Assembly: GCA_028455995.1 (NCBI GenBank)
Contig: JABELC010000001.1
Span: 62,001-126,000, forward strand
DNA from: Scleromitrula shiraiana
Taxonomy: Eukaryota > Ascomycota > Leotiomycetes > Helotiales > Sclerotiniaceae
Reading direction: 5' to 3'
DNA length: 64,000 nt
Shown: positions 22,084 through 32,139 of the stretch, one piece after another
Position numbering within the stretch: the stretch's first letter is position 1
How the letters are laid out: each line of letters opens with the position of its first letter
Notes under the pieces: model-generated
What the model was told of the DNA's origin: nothing
What the model saw: the letters and a program-made list of their open reading frames with translations, nothing else
The model's database searches: none
Made by a program: the position numbers and the translations under genes

Positions 22084-22973
22084 TTGATAGTGTTGAAGCC
22101 ACCGATTTCGAATATTCCATTGAGGCCATTTATAATATCGAGATGTTCTTCTATATGCATAAATCCGCCGATACAGTTTTTCAACGGTTGGGGACCGGGA
22201 CCCTGGGACTACCTCGTGAGATTCTTAAATGGTGCACTTAGGCTTGGAGGCTTAAAGGTAGAGGAAATGCATTGTGTCATGGCATATATGCAAAGAAAAT
22301 ATGATGAAATCCTTGATAAGTCTTCAAGATATATGCACGAGAACTCGATCCAACGACACCACTTGGAGGGGCATTGATTGGAGTTCAATACAAACTAACA
22401 AAGCTTATTTAAACTATCACATCATTTTGAGTGAAGTAGATAGAGAAGAGCTCTGCGGTGGATTGCTTGGCATGGGAATGGGATATTTTTGGACGCTTCA
22501 AAGACAGCAAGGCCCTGAACAAATGGTTCAACTTCTTAAGAACTTGAGACCTTTGCGATTTGCAGCTCGGTTACGTCTGTCTTATATGATGACGTCTGTG
22601 GAACATTCTATACTCAACATTCGCCAGGCTTATCTCGCTTTTCCTTACAATCTTTGGTCAGACAGTGTTGCCCTCCAAATAAACACCCCCGATTCGGATT
22701 GGATAAATGAGACACTGCTATATATCTCGCAAGGACCAGGCAACCCCAGGGACATTGAAAACATATACATGAGGTTGAACACTTGTAATTCTCTTGCCGA
22801 AAGGGGGTATGTTATGTGGGACAATAAACGCTTGGAGGAAATGGGTGTAATGGAGATGAACACCCGGGGCAAAATACAAGGAATGTGGCAAAAAATACCG
22901 TAAGCGTCAGCTTGCTAGATATGAGAAGAGAGTCGTCGACAATGAGTTTTCTACAGAAGCAGGCCAAGCCTGA
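22084..22973 (+). pseudogene. Remnant of an unrecognised fungal protein gene
   Basis: Protein-like text runs through three frames in order: GPWDYLVRFLNGALRLGGLK then EEMHCVMAYMQRKYDEIL (frame of 22084); RGIDWSSIQTNKAYLNYH, RPLRFAARLRLSYMMTS, LQINTPDSDWINETLLYI and IYMRLNTCNSLAERGYVMW (frame of 22274); and finally YRKRQLARYEKRVVDNEFS, ending at a TGA at 22971. The last change of frame sits exactly in a run of six A at 22890-22895. The earlier one falls at about 22345-22360 without usable splice sites. The smooth continuation of sense across each shift argues for a once-intact gene of unknown function. The 209-residue central frame could still be expressed. Confidence 0.55.
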
Positions 22974-23529
22974 GTTCCGAGTTCTCCTCAATCGACACTG
23001 CAGTAGTTTTTAACGTTACCAGACCACTTCCTTGTTGTCCATCGGTTTAGACATCTTACTTCCAGAATTTTCTTTCTTTATCTACTCATGTGTAATTGTT
23101 TCTGGTATTTACTATCTAACGGTTCTATCTTCATTGTGGAGCTCAAATAATGTCGTTGCGAGAGAAGTCGAGGAGGGGGCTGATTTATGTCTTATTATCA
23201 CATATTGTTTAGTTCAAACTTTACAGTAATTTTCAATTCCAACCCACACTCTTGACAGTTTGTGGCTTGAAAACATATTCTGCGGAGATTACGAAGGGAT
23301 TAGCTTGCATATATATTATGGTGTACTACAATCCCAGCTATGTAGCCAATTCACACATTTGAATAGATTTCTTCGTCCGTACTTTCACCCATAACCGCTC
23401 GGAGGCACCTTTTGAAGACTATCCGCCCTCGAAACATCAAGCAAGGAAGCAATTTCTACCCACACCTCCAAGCCAAACATATTTCAACATGCAAGTACTC
23501 GTAGACCCTAAAAGCCCTCAAACTCAAAT
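22974..23529. other. Intergenic, no gene seen
   Basis: These 556 bp lie between the tail-to-tail ends of two gene remnants. Nothing recognisable was found in them. Confidence 0.45.
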
Positions 23530-23832
23530 TCAGATCTTCCACAAATCCATGCCTTCCGCACAAATCTCCTCCTTCTCATGATAAACACAAGCCTCAGAAT
23601 CAACCGCCACCATCCTCCTCACAACCAGCGTCTTCAAAACCTTAGATTCCTCATACTTATCGCCCCAATTCTGCGCCGCTACCTCTTTACGCTGTCTTCC
23701 GCAGTTCTCCGACCTCCCCCTATGATATTCGATTCCCCTAGAGCAAAGATACGTTTTCGTCGCATCTCATCGTTGCGTATACACATAATCGAGGTGAGGG
23801 CGAGGATGTTGAAGAGTAGGCCATTTTGGATG
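23530..23832 (-). pseudogene. Remnant of a small membrane protein gene
   Basis: On the minus strand, after an AACAG acceptor-like site near 23850, the text GIWSIQNGLLFNILALTSIM forms one hydrophobic segment, followed by RNDEMRRKRIFALGESNII. The frame then changes near 23690 (AAGAGGTAGC), and protein-like text resumes as EVAAQNWGDKYEESKVLKTL and RRMVAVDSEACVYHEKEEI before the TGA at 23532-23530. No splice pair explains the change. Family and function are unknown, and the 5' exon was not found. Low-complexity chance coding cannot be ruled out. Confidence 0.4.
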
Positions 23833-23859
23833 GACCAAATACCTGTTAATGGTAAGAAT

Positions 23860-25015
23860 TGGTCAGTTGAGTGTTGTTATAGATGATTTATATACCTGAA
23901 ATTTTGTGGGGATATCAATGTTGTTAAGAGATGTTGCATTGGATTTGTAGATGTATTAATTAGATAATAGTACCGACCCAGAACTTGAGGAGAACTTGTT
24001 ATAAACCTGGCAATCTTTTGTTGTGTGAATCATTGAGAAGGTATGTTGGGAGGAAAGAGACAAGGTGGAGGATGGATTGAATTATTTATTTACAACTCCC
24101 AATTTCATACATTCATTCATTCATTCATTCATTCATTCAATGTTGAAAATGATGGATGTTATGCGGCAAGTACCCTCAGTCTCAACATCGATACATCAAC
24201 CCTCACTTCACTTCCTGGACCCGAATGTCTGAATTCCAACCAGGCATTGAGAACAAATCAACCTCAAAAGATATCTCAATATCTGTTTCCAATAAACCAC
24301 TCAAATCAAATCAAATCAAATCAAATCAAATCAAATCAAATCAAATCAAATCAAATCAGTTCAATAAACATCTCGATTCTACCCTCCAGAACCTTCAAAA
24401 ACAAATTGACCAGAAATACTAATGTATTAATCCGTACCAGCCTAGAGGTGACCTCTATTCACCTTACTGGGCCATTCATTCATTCATTCATTCATTCACT
24501 AAGGATTGATGATATTCATTCCATGAAACAAAGCACGAACTCATCTGTACCACGGTGAAGTATCACATTGCAACAATCATATTTTCAAGTCTATCCACCC
24601 ATCCATCTATCCATCCATCTATTCCTCCATTCCTCCATTTGTTCACTTGAACTAGATAAAACAATATTTTGAGAGTACAATATGAGACTACACTATAGTC
24701 CCGAGTGAATTCATAAATTCCAAATATGTTGTTTGACCTAAAGTATCTATTTTAAAGGAGTCTTATATACTATCCATGCTTTTGCTATTACTATCTATCA
24801 GCTCAGTCATTATTCATTTCATTCATCCTCATAAGAGTATTTCCCATCCTTCAAGTTGTTATCTTTATATACTCTACATCCATCCATTCATCCATCCATC
24901 TTAATCTTTTTAGATACCTCTACCCTAGATATCAAACCATTCTTTAACCGGCTCCTTCCTTCCCAAACGTATAAATATAAATATCACCTCTCCAACTCTA
25001 ACTCCCATGCATTTT
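23860..25015. other. Intergenic with microsatellite blocks
   Basis: About 1.15 kb dominated by simple repeats (ATTC, AAATC and CCAT units). Long frames here only translate the repeats. The region lies downstream of the BAR-SH3 gene and should include its 3' untranslated region. Confidence 0.6.
24111..24498. repeat. Nested microsatellites: (ATTC)n - (AAATC)n - (ATTC)n
   Basis: An ATTC tetranucleotide run occupies 24111-24138, a pentanucleotide AAATC run of about 11 copies 24301-24357, and a second ATTC run 24475-24498. The two outer blocks share unit and orientation and flank the central one almost symmetrically. Confidence 0.9.
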
Positions 25016-26671
25016 TCAAGCACTCTTACAATAGTTAGCCGGAAAACTTCCCTTCATCCCCCTCAACTCTCCATCCCACCAATCATCCGTACTTCCCGTT
25101 TTCTTCGTAACTCTAATCCTATCACCCTCCCTAAAACTCAAATCCCCTTCCCCCTGTCCGTCAAAACTATAAAGAGCCACCACGAACAAAGCGCCATTTG
25201 AAGAACCCAATCTTTTAGGTGGTGGAGGCGGAGGTTTTTTCTTCCCCGCTGCAATAGCACTCACAGTGCCATCGTTAGAGGTAGTGCGTTGGAAATAATC
25301 TATCGTGGGGCCTGCAGGGGAGTAAGAGGAGTAGGATGACACGGGTGTAAGATGGGTGGAGTAATCGGGTGTGGGGAGGGCGGTTGGTTCGGGCGAGGGG
25401 GCGGGGTCTGGAGCTGGAGCTGGGGCGGAAAATATTGGGACGGTATTGTTGGATGAGGGGATGCGAGGTCGTGATGCGGCTCGGATGGCTGGGGGACCGG
25501 GGGAAACGCTTGGATTGGGTGAGGGCGCTCGGTTTGTACTCACGGTACTCATGGATTGGTTGGAGGGACGGCGAGAAAATCCATTGCGTACATTTAAGCC
25601 GGTTATGGATCTAGATGGGGTAGCGTTTTCGTCCCCTACATTCATAGATTGGTGGATGGCTCGACCGCGCCGAATGCAATCAATAGATTCGACTTCTTGT
25701 TTTATAGGTATGTAGGCTTGATTCCACTCTGCTATTACATCTTCCATTGGGGGTGGTGGGGATGGTAGGCCAACTTCCTCACAATAGTTATGAAGTGCCG
25801 TGTAATATTGAGCGAGGAGTGTGTTTTGGATCATTATCTGCACTGCGAGAAGATGTGGTAGAATCGAGAAGGCCGCGGATATTACAGGGGGTAACGTTTC
25901 TCGAAGGTGGTTATCTGCGAATTTGAACTCCTAAAACAACATTAGTTCTGAACATAATAGCGGATGCTGCTCGGTAGAATTGGATCTCCTCTATACTGGA
26001 CCACTCGACTGAGATCCCAGAATACATGAGACCCAACTCTACCAAGGAATTAACTATACCTCTGCCGCTCTAGCTTGATCTTGCTCCGCCTTTGCAAGAG
26101 CAGCATTCTCCTTGTCTGTTCTTCTCATCTTAGTCGAAGCCTTATTGACCTTGTCTATGTATCTCTCCCAATCCAATCTCTTATTTTCTCGTTTCTTGAT
26201 AGTTTTTCGAATAGGTTGCAGGAAATCTTTAGCTTCAGTTGCCGGTTTTGTAACTCGAGAATCCATCATCATAACCTCTTCCAGTAAATCTGTTTTCAAT
26301 TCCTCAAATGTTTGCTTCAATTTAATCGTTCGGTTCATTTGCTTTCGTGGGGTAACTGCTGGATTGTCTCTGTGTTCATCGGATGTCCCTACTATGGGTT
26401 GATAAAGTTCCTCGAAAGCCGAAGCCGTCCCCAGCTGTGAACTTAAAATCGATACCCAGCTATCCCTCCATGCTTTGGAAGCTTCAATGATCTATAACTT
26501 CTTGTTAGCAAGATCCCCCTCGATATGACGGCGCAGTGCGACATTTAGGCAACCAACCATATTGAGCATCTTATTTGCATCTTCATAGTCACTCAAAAGT
26601 ACTGATACTTTTGCAGCATCCCCAGGACCCTTATTCCTAATTCTGCCAATCTGCCTATGCATAGAATTCAT
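25016..26671 (-). CDS. RVS167: BAR-SH3 domain protein, Rvs167/amphiphysin type
   Basis: Three exons (26671-26558, 26491-26060, 25930-25016) splice in phase to about 486 residues. The N-terminal 290 residues are a BAR domain: MNSMHRQIGRIRNKGPGDA, EASKAWRDSWVSIL, FEELYQPIVG, RENKRLDWERYIDKVNKA and LLAQYYTALHNYCEEVGLP. A Pro/Ser-rich linker follows, and the last 60 residues form an SH3 domain (ALYSFDGQGEGDLSFREGD, DDWWDGELRGMKGSFPANYC). The PPPPPPKR just before the SH3 could be a ligand for it or for a partner. Such proteins bend membrane and link it to cortical actin during endocytosis. Introns are 66 and 129 bp with GCTAAC-type branch sites and TAG acceptors. Confidence 0.92.
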
Positions 26672-28275
26672 CTTGGCTACTGAAATATGAGGAAGTTATA
26701 TGGGTTAGAGAGTAATGTGGCTGTTGAAGTAGTAAGTTTGGAGAACCAAGTTGAATGATTGACGTCCTACTATAGTATTCTAGTTTGATATAAAAAAATA
26801 ATGACAAGTTCCAAGTTATGAATCGATTGAGAAACCTTTTTGGGGCATATAAGAACACAGCCTCATTGACAAATTTAAAAGAAAGTTGGTTGGTGTTTTG
26901 AGTACGAATCTAGGAAGTTGTAGGATTTAATTGGAATGTGCAGTAGTAATAATAATAATAATAATAATAGTAAAAAGATCCAGCTTCTGAAACAGAATAT
27001 TGTGCTCCAACTGTACTGTACTGTACTGTACTGTACCTATTCTATTACCTGTACTACCCGGTGCCTGTAGGATAAAGTTGTGCGGGGTTCCTTAGACTTC
27101 AGGAACCACATGTGCAATGCACCTGGGAAAACCTTGCTTTGAAATGTCATACGTATCTATAGAGTGGTGATTCTAAGGTTGATGATATCAGTTGATGGTT
27201 CTAGTGATTCTAATAAACCGCCTCTAAATTAATTAATGTTAATGTTAATGTTAATGTTAATGTTAATGTTAATGTGGTGAAAGAGCTACAAAGCTACGTA
27301 ATATTATTAGTTATTAATAATTCAATATTCTAATAATAAATTGCAGTCGACGTCGTGGAGATGGAGGTATCTATCTTGCTGGAGTTCTACTCTCATCAGT
27401 ATATATATATATATATATATGCTACTTGTGTAAAGTGTTCAATTGAAATCTATCCACCCCTTTTATTAATCTTTTACCCAAATGTTTTACCAAATCTCAT
27501 AGCAGTCAATTCTATAAAAGCAGCCATCAATATTTCCTGATTTTTCAATGAACCTCACGTCAGATCCTTATGCATTAATATTATTGTGAGATGAAGAAAT
27601 ACAAGAAATACTGTATAAAATACTGTATAATAATTCTGTTCTGTACCAACAGTTATTTACGAGAATCCTTCGCTATGCACCACCTATCTACTTCCGTATA
27701 TAGGTATATTATTACAGTATGAATGTATGTGTATGTACTATACCGTACCGTATCGATGAAACAGGTTCGTCGTCGAGATAGACGCTAATAATAATAATAA
27801 ATATTAGATAGTTTGGTTTGGTGTCATGATGAATTGATGAATTGATGAAGGAGTTCTAGAATTTTGGGACGGCCCGGTATATGTAAACTAGACGCATATG
27901 GGTGGATGCCTTATTAATAAAGTAATAAAGTAATAAAGTACCAACACCCCTTACGTTGCTTGTTACAACTTAAAAAATAATCCCCGCAACTTTGTCCAGA
28001 GTACCGTCGTATTGTATCGTATCATATCATATCGTATCGTATCCCAGACAAAATCATTATCAGCACGTGAGAGCGTTAGTCCATCGCGCCTTCTAAATCG
28101 CGTTTAATTCCAGTCGCGTAACAACATCGAACATCCAACAATCAATGCATGAATCTCACGACAAGGCAATCAAATTCCTTTTTTTCTCGGTTATGAATGC
28201 CTAATAATTAATGAACGAAACACTTTACGATGTTATGAGTCATTACGAGTTGCTACTGCCTGCACGAATATAAAT
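26672..28275. other. Intergenic, promoter-side DNA with simple repeats
   Basis: This 1.6-kb gap lies between divergently transcribed genes, the BAR-SH3 gene and the Mte1-like gene, so it carries both promoters. It contains a CTGTA run (27010-27036), a TTAATG hexamer run (27234-27274), an AT run (27400-27420) and imperfect ATCGT/ATCAT pentamers (28012-28042). No coding or RNA gene was recognised. Confidence 0.6.
27010..27274. repeat. CTGTA and TTAATG tandem repeats
   Basis: Five copies of CTGTA lie at 27010-27036 and about seven copies of TTAATG at 27234-27274. The hexamer is not the fungal telomere unit TTAGGG. Confidence 0.9.
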
Positions 28276-30954
28276 ATGTCGATCCCTATGTCTATGGACG
28301 TTCCCCCAGATCAAAATACTGCGCCAGTTCTTGAATTTCGATGCCTTTGGACTTCCGATACTCGACGAAAACAAAAGCGATGGCAAGATGGGCGACTTAA
28401 ATATCATACATTTAATAAGCGAGTTATGGTTTATGATGAGAGATCAAATTTCATCGGAGATACACATTGGCGTGAGAAGGCGGTACTTTGCGAAGGCGAT
28501 GAGCTGGAGTTGGAACGAAATGGAACATTGGTCGAAGTTTCTGAATATATAGAGAGTAGGGAACAGGATCTTAGTGAACTCATTGATAAAAGGGTAAAAG
28601 AGAGAGAGGAAAGATTTGCTGCGAAGCATGGCGAATCGTCACCAATACGACCTACAGCTTCTGTCAGATCTCAAACCATCGCAGCAGCCCATTTAAGACC
28701 GAAACCATTAAATGCGATACTCGGAACACCTACTGGTCACTATGGCAAAGCTTTTGTCTCGAATATATCCCCTTACGAGCAACGGCAGATGTTGAATTCT
28801 CGTACAGTTGATGAAAATGAAACACCAAGACCGACAAAGAGAAGAAAAGTTGAATCACCACCAAGCAAAAGTGGGTTTGCACAAAATCTTATGGGTGCTA
28901 CCTTGTCGTTTACACCCAGACCTTCGAGTACTGGACCTATACGACATGAGCCATTGAAACTTAAATCTATTCAACGACCTGATGGAAATGGCGAAGAAAG
29001 TATGGATATTGACCGAGGAACATTTTCGACAAACAGACAAGAGGAATCAGAGAAAGGAGGGAGGGATGAGGGCTTTGCCAGAAATCGAACACAATCGCGG
29101 AAGAAAGGTATAGATGTTCGTAGTGGATACGCGAACAGTTTGACAGGTGCAACCCTCGCGCTGTCTACAACTCGACAACCTATCTCGAGAAATGTGGACA
29201 AAATACCAATTCAAAAGAATATACCCCAGACGATTGATCTTTTGCTAGACAGTTCGTCTGATGAAGATGTCAATATGGATGTTGGATCACACAGACATGC
29301 TCCTATCTTGGCAGCTCCTAAGCCCAGGAAAACCACTCATACAACGAAGGAGCCTCGACAGCACCCTCAATCTCCACCTGCACAGGAGTCCGGTATAAAT
29401 AAACACACATCTAAGAAGTCTGAAAGACAGGTTTCGGAGAAGCATGTTTCCCCAGAACCCGACATGTCTAGTTCTTCATTACGTATTAGGTCACGTCCAA
29501 GAAATAAAATGATGATGTTCATGGATCAAACAAGCTCTCGATCTTCTCCCTTAACAAGACAACAAGGGATTGAAAGACCGATAAAAGACAAAGCTGTCTC
29601 TACCACAATGGAGACCTCGCCCCCTTGGTCAGATGGGATTTCGGTGGACGTGGAAAAAGAAGATGAGGCTTCGGGATTTTCTCACACGAAAAGTTTTGCA
29701 GATTTGGAAGGGCATTCTTCTTCTCCAGCAGATCCTTGTATTGGTAATCAAACGGCTGATATAATCTTCTCTCGAAGTCGGCCTCCTGAGGTGGAGAATA
29801 TTAGTCCGAAAATTACACAAGTTGTGCAAAGTCCGAGAACACATGATATAACAGATATCAACGAATCTGGGTTAAAGGCTACTAACGAACTAGTTCAACA
29901 CGGCGATCCCCAAATCGCACCGAGATTTCCTGAAAAGGTTCATAGCATTCAAATGACTGAGAAGCGCAAAGATAATTTGGTTGTGCAACATCCAATACAA
30001 TCTATTGCCCCGGAACTGATCACATCTCTGGCCCGCATAAGCGATTGGGAAGGTGATAATGCGGACGAGGAGGCCCTGGATCACGGTCGAGTGACAAGCA
30101 GAATTTTGGAAGAATCGGCGAATGCTATGCCTCTTTCTTCGATTGGCAATCCTACAGTTACTGCCGCCACATTGAATCCCTTGAGCGAAACAAGTAGTTC
30201 TCCAAAAGCTGAGGCATCAACTATTGATAGCCGACGAGATAGCAATCTTCTAAAGAGGTCAGCACCAAATATGGAGCCAACGGTACTGAACGCGATCATC
30301 AATAGTGGCCATGGTGATAATGTGGGCCATCCTGAGGTGGGAAAGACCATTCTTGGCAAGGCAATAAATGCGCCACCGATCAAGACAGCCAACATCATCC
30401 TTGATAACCCAGGAAAGCTTCATACCACACCTCATAACACAACATTCATGGCAACCGATCGATTTATGGCCAAACTTTTGCCGGCAACAAAACGGCATGA
30501 AGCCGGGCCTGGACTTCCTAGACAGACACCATGCACGGTAGAACAATGTGAGACACAAACAGTAATGCCACTTCCAGACAAAGTTCCACTTGGTGTTGTG
30601 GTTAAGCAGTCGCCGAGTTTAGATGGTGGTTTTGTTTCCGCCAATCAGGTGGTAGAAAATCAGGATCAAGGTGATATATTGGAGGCCTCTACTGTCGGGG
30701 AACGGGGCCTATCTAGACCTAGCTTAACCAACCCCGCAACGCGCGGACTATCAATTCAAAAAACGGCAAAAAAGACCGTGCAGGCATTAATTACAACGGT
30801 CAATACCATGGCTCCACCCGCCTTAGGAGGAACTAGTGGGATCACTGCAAACAATGATCTTGTGTCTGATGTCGAATATGCCGACAAGGGACCTTGGAGT
30901 AGAGAATCGTTTGATTTGTTTGGGCCCTGGAGGCCCCCTGTACAGCAAGCGTAA
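28276..30954 (+). CDS. Protein with ZGRF1/Mte1-like N-terminal domain (DUF2439)
   Basis: A single-exon frame of 892 residues. The first 100 residues (VLEFRCLWTSDTRRKQKRWQ, GRLKYHTFNKRVMVYDERSN, DTHWREKAVLCEGDELELER) fit the ZGRF1-like N-terminal domain (DUF2439), found in yeast Mte1, which works with the Mph1 helicase on recombination intermediates and telomeres, and in ZGRF1 helicases. No helicase domain is present, so the protein resembles Mte1 rather than ZGRF1. The rest is acidic and Ser/Pro-rich and probably disordered. A short motif is duplicated: SGFAQNLMGATLSF near residue 198 and SGYANSLTGATLAL near residue 280. The C-terminus ends in GPWSRESFDLFGPWRPP, which looks like a conserved binding motif. 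Nuclear location is inferred. Confidence 0.85.
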   Translation: MSIPMSMDVPPDQNTAPVLEFRCLWTSDTRRKQKRWQDGRLKYHTFNKRVMVYDERSNFIGDTHWREKAVLCEGDELELERNGTLVEVSEYIESREQDLSELIDKRVKEREERFAAKHGESSPIRPTASVRSQTIAAAHLRPKPLNAILGTPTGHYGKAFVSNISPYEQRQMLNSRTVDENETPRPTKRRKVESPPSKSGFAQNLMGATLSFTPRPSSTGPIRHEPLKLKSIQRPDGNGEESMDIDRGTFSTNRQEESEKGGRDEGFARNRTQSRKKGIDVRSGYANSLTGATLALSTTRQPISRNVDKIPIQKNIPQTIDLLLDSSSDEDVNMDVGSHRHAPILAAPKPRKTTHTTKEPRQHPQSPPAQESGINKHTSKKSERQVSEKHVSPEPDMSSSSLRIRSRPRNKMMMFMDQTSSRSSPLTRQQGIERPIKDKAVSTTMETSPPWSDGISVDVEKEDEASGFSHTKSFADLEGHSSSPADPCIGNQTADIIFSRSRPPEVENISPKITQVVQSPRTHDITDINESGLKATNELVQHGDPQIAPRFPEKVHSIQMTEKRKDNLVVQHPIQSIAPELITSLARISDWEGDNADEEALDHGRVTSRILEESANAMPLSSIGNPTVTAATLNPLSETSSSPKAEASTIDSRRDSNLLKRSAPNMEPTVLNAIINSGHGDNVGHPEVGKTILGKAINAPPIKTANIILDNPGKLHTTPHNTTFMATDRFMAKLLPATKRHEAGPGLPRQTPCTVEQCETQTVMPLPDKVPLGVVVKQSPSLDGGFVSANQVVENQDQGDILEASTVGERGLSRPSLTNPATRGLSIQKTAKKTVQALITTVNTMAPPALGGTSGITANNDLVSDVEYADKGPWSRESFDLFGPWRPPVQQA

Positions 30955-32139
30955 ATAATCAAAATTACAGATTCATCTCGGTCATTACCACTCTGGTGCA
31001 TACACTTTTGATTGAGGCAATGGCCCGACCGATTGCGAATAGCTAACCAACCAAATAGGTTAACCTCTATTTGCCATACCTAGGAATGTGAAATTAACTA
31101 TTCTAGAAAAATGCGAGCTCTATTGTCATCAAGCTTCTCATTCCAAGTGCACCACCAAGCTTTACAGAAACACTGTGGATACTGACGATAAGGCTCACAA
31201 GATGGACCGAGGAACGAGACGGGATCCTCGTACGAGCATTGGGCATCAAATTCCAATCCGCGGGCGTTAATAGGGCGAGCTGGTACGTTTCGAAACATCT
31301 TTGAAATTTGTACAACACTGCATCGCCACACAGTTTGTCGTCGCCTTTTCCTTTTTGCCACCCTTAGCAAGCTGTGCAACTATTGATGCTGTCATGGTTC
31401 GCCGCATAGTGGAGATTTCTAAATCAACTACGTAAGTACGGAGTAGAGTTCCCTAATACAGACAGAAGCTTGTTTGCAAAAGATTATCCTAGTGAACGAT
31501 TAAATGTGTTGTTTTGTTAATCCGTCCAGAGTAATATTAAGACGAGGTCCACAACTGTTTCTCCAGCCACACATGTTCTTCGAGAACAATAATTTCGCTA
31601 CAACGGAAAAGGATTTGCACCGCCTCTTGATAACCTTTCACCGTTCAAACCCTCGGTATTACTTACAGAATACGTTACGGTATCTTCATCATCATCATCA
31701 TCATCATCAACAACATCATTAAGATGAATCGTGATACTCTCTTGCTACTCAAGTTCATACTTGGCTTTCCTAGTCGGAAGAATTCGAAATTTTACACACC
31801 GAGATCCTTGGATAATCGTATGGTTCGTTTAGTGATTTAAGGGCGGCAGGGCATCTGATTGCCTCGTGAGTGAGCAGCCTTCTCTCACTCTATTTGATCA
31901 ATCATTACCGCTTCTCTCTTCACAGAAGGCTAAGTGATTATACATTTCTTTTAAATTTTCTTGAGTCGTTATTTAAGTACTCATACATATATATATCAAA
32001 CCTCATAACCGTTTAGTTTGGTGTCCTTTTCTTAGACCACCTATATATATTTTAGGCTCCCACCTCGACTCAACTTTCTTTGCCTATCAGCTATTGCAGT
32101 TAACATTTTCATCAAACATTCACTTGGATTAAGGCCGTA
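30955..32139. other. Intergenic, no gene seen
   Basis: About 1.2 kb between two co-directional genes. It contains a short CATCAT run at about 31685 and T-rich DNA near the next start. The only frames are short and composition-poor. Confidence 0.55.

Noticed and set aside
21670..22184. Minus-strand frames with protein-like text (HFIGRKVRNIDEPYGFNID and others)
   Set aside because: They overlap plus-strand text of similar quality, have no family match that I recognise and no clean splice join, so strand cannot be assigned.
24043..24558. Two overlapping frames of 88-171 residues with NQIKS repeats
   Set aside because: They translate the AAATC and ATTC microsatellites and lack any other coding signal.
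27234..27274. TTAATG hexamers considered as an interstitial telomere tract
   Set aside because: The unit differs from the fungal TTAGGG repeat and lies among other random microsatellites.
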